Shown here piece by piece: positions 1-9,739 of a DNA stretch of 43,548 bases (its first letter is position 1; every line of letters begins with the position of its first letter). The DNA lies in contig JWZX01003002.1 of NCBI GenBank assembly GCA_001275005.1, positions 1 to 43,548 on the forward strand, read 5' to 3'. The DNA comes from Chrysochromulina tobinii. Taxonomy: Eukaryota; Haptophyta; Prymnesiales; Chrysochromulinaceae. Under the pieces are notes generated by a model. That model saw only the letters and a list, made by a program, of their open reading frames with translations. It searched no databases and had not been told where the DNA came from. A program made the translations under genes and the position numbers.

Positions 1-2
1 TT

Positions 3-2135
3 GCGACGCCATTCATGCTCGATCAACATTGGCAGCTTCTTGTGCGGCCGCTGGCGCCCGACGCATCAGATCGGAAAGCTGATCATGGTCACCGTATCTT
101 CTTTCACCTCAAAAGCGATCGCAGCTCGCTGTCCGCCAGCATACCAACAATCCTACTCGCCCTCGAGCGAGGATGGTCGCGTTCCATACTGGGCGAGGCT
201 GTGGTCCTCAACGGGAGTGGCGCGATAGCGGCGACCACGGTGGGCTGGCGCGGCGGGGATGCCAACGCGTTCGCAGCCGTCGTGGAAGCGAATGACACGC
301 TGCTTGAGGCCCTCCAGCCCGACGCTAGCCTGTGTGAGATTCAAGGCGCCACGAGGCACTACCTCAACAAGTCCTTCCCGCGTGGCGCGCACATGGCCCT
401 GGGGCTCTCGTGGTGCGCTGCGGCCATCGCGCGGCACGAGGCCGCCCACGGCCAGAGATTCGGGCTGGTTGCATACGCACGCCCGGACCAGTTCTTTGCT
501 GGCCCCGTGACGCCGTGGTGCCGCTGGCCGTCCGCGACGACGGCGCTCGCATGCCACGCCCCTGGGTCTGATGGCTTCTGGGCAGCTCCGCGCGATCTCG
601 CCGCTCAGATCTTCGGGATGATTGAAGCGCTGGCAGCGTGCCAGCCCGGACAGGCGCATCTGGGGTCCTATCAGTGCACGCACGGACCCACCCAAGTCAA
701 AGCATTCATGCCGATCAATTGCCACATCAAGAATGGACGTCGTCTGGCCACTGCGCTGCGGCCCGCGTGCTGCGGTGAGAGCAACGAGGCGCTCTTGGCG
801 AGAGTGCTGCACCGACCGACGCCAGTCCCGATTGCGAGCAACGGCGGCTGCAATACGCTCTTCCCTCTCCTCAACTTCAAACTTGTCCGGCTGAGCGGCG
901 ACGCACCGTGCAGCGTACTCCCGAGCAGTTTCTGGAGAGGACTCTATGGCGGTCACGTATGGGCCAAGCGAATCTTAGCAGGCTCGGGCTTTGCGCAGGC
1001 TATGGAGGGGGCGAAGCAGTTGCGGCACATCTTCCTCGACGCTGTGGGCACGCCCGGCAATTTGACGGTCGGAGAACTTGACGCCACCCATAGCGGTCCA
1101 GGATCGAGGCCGCTGACGTCGTGGACGGAAGGCCATTTGGCCAAGATCGAGGCGGCCGCGATTGAGGAATGCAGGAAGGCACTCAAGCCCCTCGACGCGA
1201 CGTGGGCAACGACGACGTGGGCAACACGGACGTGGGCTCCTCTCGTGCCCAATCAGGTGCTCAACGGCACTGGAAGGCGACTTGCCGATGTGCCGCCAGC
1301 GCCCGACTCGCCGCTCAACGGGATGCTCTCCGCGACCATCGACGTGGCGAGGCTGCGTGCGAACGGGACGCTGCCCATACCGCCGGGTACGACGGAGATC
1401 ATCATGGAGATTGGAGCCAACACGCGTAACACAGCCGACCTGGAGCTGTTGCCGCACCGTCCGGGAGCCTATTTGATCTCCTTCGAGCCCTTGCTCGATA
1501 AGTACGGCACTCTCCTCTCTCGCAACAGCATGCACGACCATCGCTCCCCTCTCGGCCACCACCATAAGCGAGGGCTGGTGCTGCCCTTCGCGGTGGCCAA
1601 GAGGGATGGCTTTGCCACGTTCCACCTGGACGGGACGGTGGATGGGTGCGCGTCGCTCCTGAACGCGACAGGGCGGCGAAGCATCCATGGCTGCGCCTCG
1701 ACCGGGAGCGGCGACAGGGAGGAACGACGGGTACCCACCGTCTCGCTGCGGACCGTGCTCGGCAGGTGGCTTGCCTGGGAGGAGGGTGGCGGCTGGCCGG
1801 TGGCCTACCTGAAGATCGATTCGCAGGGCATGGACGTGCAGGTGCTCGAGTCCGCAGGTGAGCTCATGGGCCGCATCCAGCAAGTGGAGATGGAGGTGGT
1901 GCGCGACACATGCCCAAGGATGTATGAGGCCGCTCCCAGCTGCTCTGAGTCGGTGGAAGCGATGGCCCGGTTTGGATTCACAGCCGAGAAGACGTGCGCG
2001 AGCGCCAGATTTCCGGGAGCGAAGCAGCACGGCCGTGATCGGATCGGGTGCGAGGACGACTTCATCTTCAGCAGAAACGGCCACGGTCGCAAAGACCAAA
2101 TAGCGACCGGGGTCACGGTCAGACACGGTCGCTAA
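3..2135 (+). CDS. Glycosyltransferase-like / FkbM-family methyltransferase, 5' end cut by window edge
   Basis: The frame is open from the left edge to a TAG/TAA-free end at 2135; the first ATG is at 15, but the real start may lie outside the window. The C-terminal ~250 residues match the FkbM methyltransferase family: a SAM-binding strand IIMEIGANT near 1401-1427, then SFEPLLDKYGTL, and the late motif YLKIDSQGMDVQVLESAG near 1806-1860. FkbM enzymes O-methylate sugars or polyketides using S-adenosylmethionine. The N-terminal half contains a block (LVAYARPDQFF, then GSDGFWAAPRDLA) resembling the donor-sugar region of uncharacterised eukaryotic glycosyltransferases, so this may be a glycan-building and glycan-methylating fusion; that half is inference. 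No membrane anchor is visible in what remains. No introns were needed. Confidence 0.75.
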   Translation, partial: ATPFMLDQHWQLLVRPLAPDASDRKADHGHRIFFHLKSDRSSLSASIPTILLALERGWSRSILGEAVVLNGSGAIAATTVGWRGGDANAFAAVVEANDTLLEALQPDASLCEIQGATRHYLNKSFPRGAHMALGLSWCAAAIARHEAAHGQRFGLVAYARPDQFFAGPVTPWCRWPSATTALACHAPGSDGFWAAPRDLAAQIFGMIEALAACQPGQAHLGSYQCTHGPTQVKAFMPINCHIKNGRRLATALRPACCGESNEALLARVLHRPTPVPIASNGGCNTLFPLLNFKLVRLSGDAPCSVLPSSFWRGLYGGHVWAKRILAGSGFAQAMEGAKQLRHIFLDAVGTPGNLTVGELDATHSGPGSRPLTSWTEGHLAKIEAAAIEECRKALKPLDATWATTTWATRTWAPLVPNQVLNGTGRRLADVPPAPDSPLNGMLSATIDVARLRANGTLPIPPGTTEIIMEIGANTRNTADLELLPHRPGAYLISFEPLLDKYGTLLSRNSMHDHRSPLGHHHKRGLVLPFAVAKRDGFATFHLDGTVDGCASLLNATGRRSIHGCASTGSGDREERRVPTVSLRTVLGRWLAWEEGGGWPVAYLKIDSQGMDVQVLESAGELMGRIQQVEMEVVRDTCPRMYEAAPSCSESVEAMARFGFTAEKTCASARFPGAKQHGRDRIGCEDDFIFSRNGHGRKDQIATGVTVRHGR

Positions 2136-3124
2136 TTCAAGCACATGAAGCGTTTGATTCGAAGTGTCAATTGTACATCGTACATAGGAAGTTCCTACAA
2201 GGTAGGGTAGCACATCAAGCCCGGTTCATCAGTTACGACAGTGACCATTAAACCACTCGCGGAGTGAACTCGAGGTCATATGCAAACTCGAGATCTCGAT
2301 ATGATAGTGGGGCGCGCATTCGGCCCAGCGAATCTGGTTCATTCTGCCCCCTGAGGCGAAGTGGCTGCTCGCGTCACCCGTAGGCGCGGCGGCGCTGCTG
2401 CGCTTCGTCGGGCGGGCGGGCGTGCCTCGCATGGGCCACGGCATAGTTCTTGGGACTCCCGGGCGCCATCCCGGGCGCACGCTACACCCTCCCACAGCAG
2501 CGCTCTCGCTTCCTATTGGATCGGCAGCAGGCGGCGGCAGCGCTGGCGGCGGCGGTACACGGGGTGGTGCTGGTCGCGCCAGAGGAAACGGCTCTGCTGC
2601 CCTCGACCGTCGACGCGTCCCTCGATCCCACTCGACTGAGGTGCTTCGCCGACTTCTCCACGCCACCTGGCACCTCCGACCTCGCCTGCGGAGGCGGCGC
2701 AAGGCGGTCGGCGGGGACGGCGACCCGCGCACCCGGTCGTGGCTCGCGCGTCGGCCGGGAAGGCGAAATGAAAGGCGAACACCAAGCAACACGCAACCCC
2801 CTGTACTAGTAATCTGAAGTACAAGAACAAGTAGTTCACCGAAAGACACGGTCCGCGCTGACGGAACACACCCATGAACACACCTGATGTGACAAGATGC
2901 ATCGCATGCAACCTAGAAACAACCACACACACATCGCATGGACTGCGCAGGGGGGCATCGGCTGCCGTGCTTTCCCAGCGTGAAGTCCGTGAAGTTTTGC
3001 ACTGAGACCCTAGAATGACGAACCTTGCCTTTCGAGCCGCTCGTGCCTCCTTTAAGTGCCTCCGAACAGGCAGACTGATTGTATGACGTTATGGTTGAAT
3101 CAATCGGCACGATGGTTGAGTCGG
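2136..3124. other. Intergenic region between two convergent genes, with a coding-like fragment
   Basis: This region separates the 3' ends of the FkbM-like gene and the PFK-2-like gene. At about 2315-2480 the + strand reads IWFILPPEAKWLLASPVG in one frame, and the next frame (2450-2809) continues with protein-like composition (GARYTLPQQRSRFLLDRQQ). The two frames differ by one base and neither has a good start, so this may be a decayed gene or chance in GC-rich DNA. I recognise no family. The flanks (2136-2310 and 2810-3124) show nothing beyond probable 3' UTR sequence. Confidence 0.3.
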
Positions 3125-6100
3125 TCAGCGCAGGTTCGCAAGCATCGAGGCAAGACCCACGTGGACAGGAAAGTCGGTGCGACTGAAGCCGGCGTGTGTG
3201 CGTGAGAGTTCGACAACGCCCGGTGGAACGTCCAGGTCGGGGATCCCCGCGATCGGGTGCCCCTGGAAATAGCCGAGCAGCACGCGAGCGACGGCGAGGT
3301 CGCAAACGACGACGGCGTCGCGGCGAGACGCTTCGATAGTCAGCAAGACCGCCCGGATCTGCACGATCAGGTCGTAATATGACTGGCCACCCACGCCAGG
3401 GTACCGATAGTTAAGCCGGTCGGCCTCGCGCAGCTCATACTCTTCCGGAAAGAAGTCACGCAGCCGGCCGCCCTGAAGCCCCTCGAGAGAGCCGAAGCAC
3501 AGCTCGTTGAGGTTGCGCGACTCATGCACGGGCAGGTTGCGCGCGCGACTCCGCAGAGAGCTTCGCGAGGGTATCGAAGAGGCTGTCGAGGCGGCCGCAT
3601 TCTCCTCCGCCGTCTTCTTGACCGCCTCGGCCTCGGCAACTACGGCCGCTGTGCGAGCAGCTTCTTCGACGGAAGGAAGCTCCAGCTCCAGCACCATGGG
3701 CTTCTCCGCCGCGCGCTGCATCTCTTCCTTGATGCGGGCCATCACCGCAGGGCGCGACACGCCCTCCATCGGCTCGCCTGCGACGCTGACGACCTTGCTG
3801 CCGACCACCACGCCTTGATGCTCAGCCTGCGAGCCCGGACTCACATTGAAGATGGTGACGTAACCGTCAACCTGGCCGAACGCCATCCCCAGAGGGCCGG
3901 GACCGAAGGTGACCGTGAGTCGAAGGCGAGTCATCGCAGCAGGCGCCTCTGAAGGTGCTGCGGTCTCCACAGGCTCTTGCTTTGTGCTCTCAAACGGCGA
4001 GGCGATCGCTGCCACGAGCCCGCCAAAGAACGACGAACGCCTCTCCGCCACCTTCTCGGCCGCCGCCTTCTCGGCCGCCGCCTTCTCGGCCGCTTCCTTC
4101 TCGGCCGCCGCCTTCTCAGCGGCCACTTTCTTCTCGGCCGCTTCCTTCTCGGCCGCCGCCTTCTCGGCCGCCGCCTTCGCGGCCGCCGCCTTCTCCTCCG
4201 CCGCCTTCTCGGCCGCGATCCGCGCTTCCTCCTCGGCCTTCACCGCCTTGGCCGCCGCCTCCGCCTCAGCCACGGCAACTACAGCCGCTGTACGAGCAGC
4301 CGCCTTGGCCGCCGCCTCCGCCTCGGCCTCGGCAACTACGGCCGCTGTGCGAGCAGCTTCTTCGACCGACGGAAGCTCCAGCTCCAACACCATGGGCTTC
4401 TCTGCCGCGCGCTGCATCTCTTCCTTGATGCGGGCCATCACCGCAGGGCGCGGCACGCCCTCCATCGACTCGCCTGCGACGCTGACGACCTTGCTGCCGA
4501 CCACCACGCCTTGATGTTCAGCCTGCGAGCCCGGACTCACTTTGAGAATGGTAGCGTGACCGACCACGTGGTCAAACACCATCCCAAGAGGGCCGGGGCC
4601 AAAAGTGACCGTGCGCCGCACGCGAGCCGGCATAGCCTTCTTCTTCTCAGCCTCCTCACGCTTCTTCTTCTCAGTCTTTCGCTCAAAGGAGAGCTGTCGC
4701 GCGGCGCCGAAGAACGTGCGTCGCTCGGTCTCCGCTTGTGGGAGCCCTGCAGAGTCAGCCGCCGGCGACTCAGCCGATGCTGGATCGGTCCGCCATGGAG
4801 GTGCGCGCGTACGAGGAGATGATGCCGGTGGAGGGGATGGAGGGGGTGACGCCGAGCGGGAGCCCGGGGGAGGGGATGGAGGGGGTGATTGGTGCGCAAT
4901 CAGATCGCTGCTTGAGCCGGTCAAGTCGAACGCGCGCACAATGGCCTCGCGGAGGATCTCGGCCATCTGGCCGTACCGCAGCAGTGTGCCCGTCATCACG
5001 ACCGGCGGCTCGCGCGTCGTGTCGAGCCGACTCATGAGCGTCTCAACGGCCGCCTTGCCGAAGGTTAGACCCGCCTCTGAAAGCCTCGAGTCACCGCCCC
5101 TTATCTGCTCGGCGTCGTTGCAAGACTGGCCGCACAAGACAATGTGCACGCGGCGCGGCGAGAGGTGGATGCTGTGCATGAGCTGTACCACCCAACGGCA
5201 CACAAACGAGTCACCATCGCACCGTGAGACGACGACCTTCTTGCCCGCATCCACGATCTTCATGTAGCGCAGCGGTGGCAGCTCAGGCGTGGCGTCGATG
5301 GCGTCGGCCTCTGCGTCTGAGATCGGTTCGTACACCTTCTCGTACGCGTGCACGCGCCCCATGAAGTCATCGCGGGCCGCTTGCCGCTCGGCGTCTGTCG
5401 TCGCCTTCTTGTAATCATCATTCGTCAGCTTCAGTTCGTAATTCGCGCGAAGGATGCTCTCGTCGTTACACTCGGACTCGAGAAAGATGAGCGTGACCGC
5501 GGGCGTGGCCTTTGCGCATCGCTCGATCACCGCGCGCCGGCGCGCAACCGTGGTATTGGTCGCGTCGAAGAGGCCGCATGCGAGGCCCCGCTGCGCGGAA
5601 AGCCAATTCAACATATCCGTCAGCGTTTCCATGGCCATCTGTTCCTTTTGCTCCTGCGCCGACTTATTGTTCGGGTCGAAGAAGCTCGCGTCCGCACCCG
5701 CCTTGCCCTTATCGCGCCGTTTGTTGCCCGCGTTGAACAGCTTGCATGCCACGCCGAGAAAGATGAGGTAGCGCAGGATCGCCTTCGAGATGAAGCTCTT
5801 GCCGCGAGCCGGCAGACCCACCATTGCGATCACGATACGTTCGCTCACGGCCTCGTCGTCGGTCACTGGGTTCGAGTAGGTCATTTTGCGTGTCCGCTTA
5901 TGCAGCAGCGCCCTGTGTGCAAAGCGGGCGGTCGCGACTGCCATGCCGCTCACTGTAGTTGCAATGAGCCCTTCAGAGCTCTGCCGTCGGTGGCCCTTTG
6001 CGCTGGTCCCCCGGAGGCCCTTGCGCCGCACGTGGACCAGACGGTAATAACAATACATGAGCCCAGCGCCGGCGGCGCCGAGTGCGACCATCGTTCGCCC

Positions 6101-6196
6101 TCGAGATGCGAGCGACATCCATGTGAGCGGCTGTATCGTCATCATTTTCCTCCACGCCGGAGCGCTTTCTTTCGTTTCTCGGCAGCGATCTCGCAC
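3125..6196 (-). CDS. 6-phosphofructo-2-kinase with degenerate bisphosphatase split by two PDZ domains
   Basis: A 1023-residue single-exon protein. Residues 35-54 are hydrophobic (possible membrane anchor). Residues ~118-335 are a 6-phosphofructo-2-kinase domain with Walker A GLPARGKS at 127-134 and FDATNTT at 210-216, so it should make fructose-2,6-bisphosphate, the regulator of glycolysis. The following histidine-phosphatase domain starts at ~345 but the usual RHGE motif reads LCGQ (354-357), and the second catalytic His, normally in HQA, is Asp966; Arg407 and Glu905 are retained. Between residues ~430 and ~890 the phosphatase is interrupted by a proline-rich stretch, PDZ1 (~529-607), an Ala/Glu/Lys-rich coiled coil (~608-720) and PDZ2 (~761-839). 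The phosphatase fold then resumes ([12 protein letters not shown]). I infer a kinase-only enzyme tethered through PDZ ligands. An alternative start is the ATG pair at residues 18-19. Confidence 0.88.
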   Translation of the reverse strand: MRDRCRETKESAPAWRKMMTIQPLTWMSLASRGRTMVALGAAGAGLMYCYYRLVHVRRKGLRGTSAKGHRRQSSEGLIATTVSGMAVATARFAHRALLHKRTRKMTYSNPVTDDEAVSERIVIAMVGLPARGKSFISKAILRYLIFLGVACKLFNAGNKRRDKGKAGADASFFDPNNKSAQEQKEQMAMETLTDMLNWLSAQRGLACGLFDATNTTVARRRAVIERCAKATPAVTLIFLESECNDESILRANYELKLTNDDYKKATTDAERQAARDDFMGRVHAYEKVYEPISDAEADAIDATPELPPLRYMKIVDAGKKVVVSRCDGDSFVCRWVVQLMHSIHLSPRRVHIVLCGQSCNDAEQIRGGDSRLSEAGLTFGKAAVETLMSRLDTTREPPVVMTGTLLRYGQMAEILREAIVRAFDLTGSSSDLIAHQSPPPSPPPGSRSASPPPSPPPASSPRTRAPPWRTDPASAESPAADSAGLPQAETERRTFFGAARQLSFERKTEKKKREEAEKKKAMPARVRRTVTFGPGPLGMVFDHVVGHATILKVSPGSQAEHQGVVVGSKVVSVAGESMEGVPRPAVMARIKEEMQRAAEKPMVLELELPSVEEAARTAAVVAEAEAEAAAKAAARTAAVVAVAEAEAAAKAVKAEEEARIAAEKAAEEKAAAAKAAAEKAAAEKEAAEKKVAAEKAAAEKEAAEKAAAEKAAAEKVAERRSSFFGGLVAAIASPFESTKQEPVETAAPSEAPAAMTRLRLTVTFGPGPLGMAFGQVDGYVTIFNVSPGSQAEHQGVVVGSKVVSVAGEPMEGVSRPAVMARIKEEMQRAAEKPMVLELELPSVEEAARTAAVVAEAEAVKKTAEENAAASTASSIPSRSSLRSRARNLPVHESRNLNELCFGSLEGLQGGRLRDFFPEEYELREADRLNYRYPGVGGQSYYDLIVQIRAVLLTIEASRRDAVVVCDLAVARVLLGYFQGHPIAGIPDLDVPPGVVELSRTHAGFSRTDFPVHVGLASMLANLR
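3680..3916 (-). repeat. PDZ-coding duplication, copy 2
   Basis: This segment encodes the second PDZ domain of the PFK-2-like protein (residues ~761-839). It is almost identical, in DNA and protein, to copy 1 at 4376-4612, including the flanking segment [18 protein letters not shown]. The similarity indicates a recent tandem duplication or gene conversion. The carboxylate-binding loop reads GPLGM. Confidence 0.85.
4376..4612 (-). repeat. PDZ-coding duplication, copy 1
   Basis: This segment encodes the first PDZ domain (residues ~529-607), with the same GPLGM binding loop and [11 protein letters not shown] segment as copy 2. Between the copies (4037-4375) lies a repetitive Ala/Glu/Lys coding tract built on the codons for AAAEKA. 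Confidence 0.85.
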
Positions 6197-6276
6197 GAAA
6201 TCTCAAAATCGAACTCGGAGGTCGAGCGTGTTGTTCGCGACGATTGCTTTCTCACCACCCCAAAGCTGCTGCAGCA

Positions 6277-6424
6277 GCTGCTGTTCAACACAACGCGCAT
6301 AACCTCCGGATCCCCAAGCACGAGGGCCTCAATCGCTATGCCCAATGGACGGAGGTGTGGCCGATGCTGCTGCTGCTGTTGATCAACACAACGCGCACTT
6401 CTCCGGACCCCCAAGCACGGGGGC
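6277..6424. repeat. Two imperfect ~50-bp direct repeats in a divergent promoter region
   Basis: Copies at about 6277-6327 and 6372-6424 share GCTGCTGTT, then CAACACAACGCGCA, then CTCCGGA and CCCAAGCACG. Each is preceded by a short run of GCT/CTG triplets. They lie between the divergently transcribed PFK-2-like gene (start 6196) and DXR (start 6685). Whether they act as regulatory sites is unknown. Confidence 0.7.
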
Positions 6425-6684
6425 CGCTACGTAGATGTAGATCAGGCATTTCTTAGTGAGAGACCGCCGGGCCAAACTGGGAGAGGGCGTTGCAAACAGA
6501 ACATGATGATCGCAATTGCTGGAACCGTTTCTGTGTCACCTGACCTCTCGGGTCGATTCGTACTGCGGCGCTAATGTAGCGCGCCCTCGTGGGGCGTGAT
6601 ATGTCCATTGTCAAAAGGCGAGCGAAGGGCGTGGTTTTGAGATTGCGTATCTCGTCTCGTGAAATTGCGGATCGAATCGTGAAA

Positions 6685-8091
6685 ATGTCGCAGTTCTTTC
6701 TCCTTCTCGTGATTCCGTCTGCTTTGGCGTACGCCCTCGGCGGGCATGCCGGGTCGTCGTGCGTGCGCCGCGCGGCATCGGCATCGATGCTTGATCCGGC
6801 GGCGCCTGTGCTCACCGGCGCTGACCTGCGCGACTCACTGGCGCGAGCGCTCGACAAGAGCCCGAAGAAGTACATCGCGCTGCTTGGCTCGACGGGCTCG
6901 ATCGGCACCCAGACGCTCGACATCTGCCGCGAGTACCCCGAATACTTTGAGGTCATCTCGATCTCGGCGGGCTCCAACGTCGAGCTCCTCGCCAAACAGT
7001 GCATCGAGTTCCACCCAAAGGTTGTCGGCCTTGCGGCGGCTGAAAAGGAGCAGGAGCTGCGCGATCGGATTCGCGCGGCCGGCGCTCCGATGCCCCAGAT
7101 CGTTGTCGGCCCCGAGGGTCAGACCGCCGTCGCCGTCGCGCCTGGCGCGGACACGGTCGTCACCGGCGTTGTCGGCGTCGCCGGGTTGCTGCCCACGATT
7201 GAGGCCATCAAACTCGGCCGTACGATTGCACTTGCGAACAAGGAGACGCTGATCGCAGGCGGGCCGGTGATCCTGCCGCTCCTCAAGAAGTACGGCGCCA
7301 AGATGACGCCGGCCGACTCCGAGCATTCGGCCATCTTCCAGTGCCTGCAGGGTGTGCCTCCGGGCGCGCTCCGCCGCATCATCCTGACAGCCTCGGGCGG
7401 CGCCTTCCGTGACTTTTCGACTGAGCAGCTGATCGCACTCAACGCGGCGGAGCCCGAGACGGTGCGCAAGAAGGCGTCGACGCACCCCAACTGGGACATG
7501 GGCGCCAAGATCACCGTCGACTCGGCCACCATGATGAACAAGGGGCTCGAAGTGATAGAGGCGCACTATCTCTTCGGCTGCGGCTACGATGACATCGAGA
7601 TTGTAGTGCACCCTCAGTCGATCGTGCATTCGGCGGTGGAGACGTCGGACACGTCGGTGATCGCGCAGCTCGGCTGGCCCGACATGCGCCTTCCCATCCT
7701 CTACTCAATGAGCTGGCCGCACCGGCTCAAGGTTGACTATGGGCGCGGGATCGACGAGAAGTTTGACCTTGTCAAACTCGGATCGATGTCCTTCAAGGCA
7801 CCCGACGTGGTCAAATACCCGTGCATCCCCCTCGCGTACGCGGCCGGCCGGCAGGCGGGCACCATGACCGGCGCACTCAACGCCGCCAATGAGATGGCGA
7901 ATGAGCTCTTCCGTGCTGGCTCGTTCGACTTCTTCGGCATCCCTAAGGTGATCGAGAAGACGATGGAGGCGCACCAGCCCGATTTCCTCCAGAACCCCAC
8001 ACTCGAGGACATCGTGCGCGTCGACGCGTGGGCGCGCGAGCAGGTCAAGGCGGAGGCCAAGCGGCTCGCCAAGACGCCTATCCTGCTGTAG
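6685..8091 (+). CDS. DXR: 1-deoxy-D-xylulose 5-phosphate reductoisomerase, plastid targeted
   Basis: A 468-residue enzyme of the plastid MEP isoprenoid pathway that converts 1-deoxy-D-xylulose 5-phosphate to 2-C-methylerythritol 4-phosphate with NADPH. Visible motifs: NADPH loop GSTGSIG (68-74), [12 protein letters not shown] (~182-193), metal ligands Asp211 and Glu213 in PADSEHSA, Glu289 in [10 protein letters not shown], and HPQSIVHS (309-316). I chose the ATG at 6685 rather than upstream in-frame starts because it begins with a clean signal peptide ([17 protein letters not shown]) followed by a basic, Ser/Ala-rich transit-like segment. That bipartite leader is what plastids surrounded by extra membranes require. 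The mature domain from ~residue 60 aligns end to end with bacterial Dxr. Single exon. Confidence 0.96.
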   Translation: MSQFFLLLVIPSALAYALGGHAGSSCVRRAASASMLDPAAPVLTGADLRDSLARALDKSPKKYIALLGSTGSIGTQTLDICREYPEYFEVISISAGSNVELLAKQCIEFHPKVVGLAAAEKEQELRDRIRAAGAPMPQIVVGPEGQTAVAVAPGADTVVTGVVGVAGLLPTIEAIKLGRTIALANKETLIAGGPVILPLLKKYGAKMTPADSEHSAIFQCLQGVPPGALRRIILTASGGAFRDFSTEQLIALNAAEPETVRKKASTHPNWDMGAKITVDSATMMNKGLEVIEAHYLFGCGYDDIEIVVHPQSIVHSAVETSDTSVIAQLGWPDMRLPILYSMSWPHRLKVDYGRGIDEKFDLVKLGSMSFKAPDVVKYPCIPLAYAAGRQAGTMTGALNAANEMANELFRAGSFDFFGIPKVIEKTMEAHQPDFLQNPTLEDIVRVDAWAREQVKAEAKRLAKTPILL

Positions 8092-8580
8092 GTCCGCGCT
8101 CGTATCACAACATACGAGATGGCGAGCTGGCACCGAGTAGACGGTATCATGTCGCTGCGCTGCACAATACTGTGTCGGGCCGCGCCGCACTAAATTCTGA
8201 AAGGTCTTGTACAGCTATTTCCGTTCTACTAAAGTAGTACTCGACGACCTCACATCTCTGTTGGGACCTTGAATGTTGCCCAAAATAGGGGTGTGCGGTG
8301 TCGGGTGGCTAAGTGGTCGCTCCCGGCGTCCACGTCGCTCCGGTCGGTCTATTAAGTCGGACCGCTTTGCGAGATCGCGTGCGCGAGATCGCATACAAAG
8401 TCGCGCGACTTTGCGTGCGGGATCACGTGAAATTCAGAAGGGATAGGGATACTTGTGCTCTCTTGCATGCATGTGGTCAGAAAATTGGTTCTTTCCTTGA
8501 GAAAGAATCAGTTGAACAGACTGGCACTGCGGACGCTTGCATCGCGCTAACATTTGAAAGTCGACAGACAGCAACCGCAA
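8092..8580. other. Intergenic region after DXR
   Basis: This stretch holds the DXR 3' flank and the 5' flank of the CmcI-like gene. A string at 8496-8517 resembles a short dispersed motif also found on the other strand near 24193 and 36351. An AG dinucleotide just before 8570 could be a splice acceptor, so a 5' exon of the next gene might lie here. I see no convincing exon or RNA gene. Confidence 0.4.
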
Positions 8581-9717
8581 ATGCTGGCCACGGAATACGA
8601 CTACCCAGACGTTAGGCTTCCGTGGGACGCCCGCGATACGCATGCTGCCCTTCGTGCGCTCGGCCGCCTGCGTGTCAACGAGCTGCAAAACGGCGCACAT
8701 GCAGGTCTCTACGCGCGCAAGCTCTGCCGTCACATCGGCTACACTGATTTTCGGAATGCGAGCTCGGCAGCAGTGGTCAGTACGGGTGGCTACAACGGGA
8801 CAGGGGGGCAAACGGGTGCCGGAGACCACGCCCCGCCGAAGCTGTATTACAAAGAGCGCCGGCAGTTGCGCGCAGATTGTTTCCTCACGGTCGGCGGCCG
8901 TCGCCCACATATTGACGCTCGCTCAATCACACGAGAGAGGAGCCTCATGGTTCCAGTGAACGGCAAGCTGCTCTCGGTGGATGACATCGTGTACGCATAC
9001 GAGCAGCTGTTTGAGGTGCGCGGCATGCACTCGGATATCACGTTCATGGGCGTTGGGTTGCAGCAGCACCCCCTCGATGCATTCGCAATCGGAGACCTGC
9101 TCTGGCGCGTGCGCCCGCGCCTGCTGATCGAGCTTGGAACCTCCGGCGGCGGCGGCGCCCTCTACTACGCGCGCATCATGCGCGGGTACGATCCTCAGGC
9201 GCACGTGCTCACAATCGACCCTGCGATGAACACGATCCCCCTCGTGAATTGGAATCACAGGGAGATGCGCGCCTTTTGCCCGTGGTGCAAGCCTGCCAAC
9301 TCCACACGCACCTGGCGCCAGGCCGTTACGTACCTACGACACCTGCCCTCCTCGGCCACCGCGTTAGGGATTGCGCGTGCAATGGCGGCGAATGCAACGG
9401 CCGTGGGGCTGCCGGTGCTGGTCGTTGAGGACTCGGACCACGTGTACGAGCACGTGAGGGACAACATCGAAGCGTACGCGTCGTTGGTCAGCCGAGGATC
9501 GTACCTCATTGTACAGGACACGCGCGCCGGCCGATTCCCTGGACCGACCAAGGCGATCGCCGAGTTCCTGCTGCGTCAAAAGGACTTTGAGTCCCGCGGC
9601 GGCGCTTTCGTGCGCGATCGGCGCCCCGAGCACTTTCTCATCTCGCAGCACTCGGGCGGTTTCCTCCGCCGGTTGTGGCCGAACGAACGTCCTGGCGAGT
9701 TTGATGAGGACAAGTAG
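8581..9717 (+). CDS. CmcI-type (cephalosporin hydroxylase family) SAM-dependent methyltransferase-like protein
   Basis: A 378-residue reading from the first ATG at 8581; an in-frame stop lies just upstream, so any longer N-terminus must come from another exon. Residues ~165-365 match the cephalosporin hydroxylase/CmcI family, which has a class I methyltransferase fold: LLWRVRPRLLIELGTSGGG (173-191), TIDP (211-214), VVEDSDHVYEHV, YASLVSRGSYLIVQDT and a late GGFLRR. Despite the family name, characterised relatives include sugar O-methyltransferases, so methylation of a glycan or secondary metabolite is the likely role (inference). The N-terminal 160 residues are unrecognised. The gene ends inside a perfect palindrome. 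Confidence 0.75.
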   Translation: MLATEYDYPDVRLPWDARDTHAALRALGRLRVNELQNGAHAGLYARKLCRHIGYTDFRNASSAAVVSTGGYNGTGGQTGAGDHAPPKLYYKERRQLRADCFLTVGGRRPHIDARSITRERSLMVPVNGKLLSVDDIVYAYEQLFEVRGMHSDITFMGVGLQQHPLDAFAIGDLLWRVRPRLLIELGTSGGGGALYYARIMRGYDPQAHVLTIDPAMNTIPLVNWNHREMRAFCPWCKPANSTRTWRQAVTYLRHLPSSATALGIARAMAANATAVGLPVLVVEDSDHVYEHVRDNIEAYASLVSRGSYLIVQDTRAGRFPGPTKAIAEFLLRQKDFESRGGAFVRDRRPEHFLISQHSGGFLRRLWPNERPGEFDEDK

Positions 9718-9739
9718 AACAAGTTGTTCTACTTGTCCT
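9707..9739. repeat. 33-bp perfect palindrome over a stop codon
   Basis: Two 16-base arms (9707-9722 and 9724-9739) flank a single central G at 9723. The TAG stop of the CmcI-like gene (9715-9717) lies inside the left arm. In RNA this would fold into a long hairpin at the end of the coding region. The pieces before and after (CCTGGCGAGTTTGATG near 9691 and CCTGGCAAGTTTGATG near 9756) are also direct repeats of each other. Confidence 0.9.

Noticed and set aside
975-2213. 412-codon minus-strand frame opposite the FkbM domain
   Set aside because: The plus strand carries conserved methyltransferase motifs there; the minus frame is Arg/His-rich shadow sequence.
4037-4375. Noncoding tandem repeat array
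   Set aside because: The GCCGCCTTCTCGGCC repeats are in-frame codons for an Ala/Glu/Lys coiled coil of the PFK-2-like protein.
5348-6382. 344-codon open frame on the plus strand opposite the PFK-2-like gene
   Set aside because: It is antisense to a gene with clear kinase motifs and has no recognisable domain. Long antisense frames are expected in GC-rich coding DNA.
6589-6684. Upstream in-frame extension of DXR (32 codons)
   Set aside because: It would bury the hydrophobic signal peptide internally; the ATG at 6685 gives the bipartite plastid leader expected.
8290-8350. tRNA-like string (GGTGTCGGGTGGCTAAGTGG)
   Set aside because: No TPsiC arm or acceptor stem pairs with it at the right distance.
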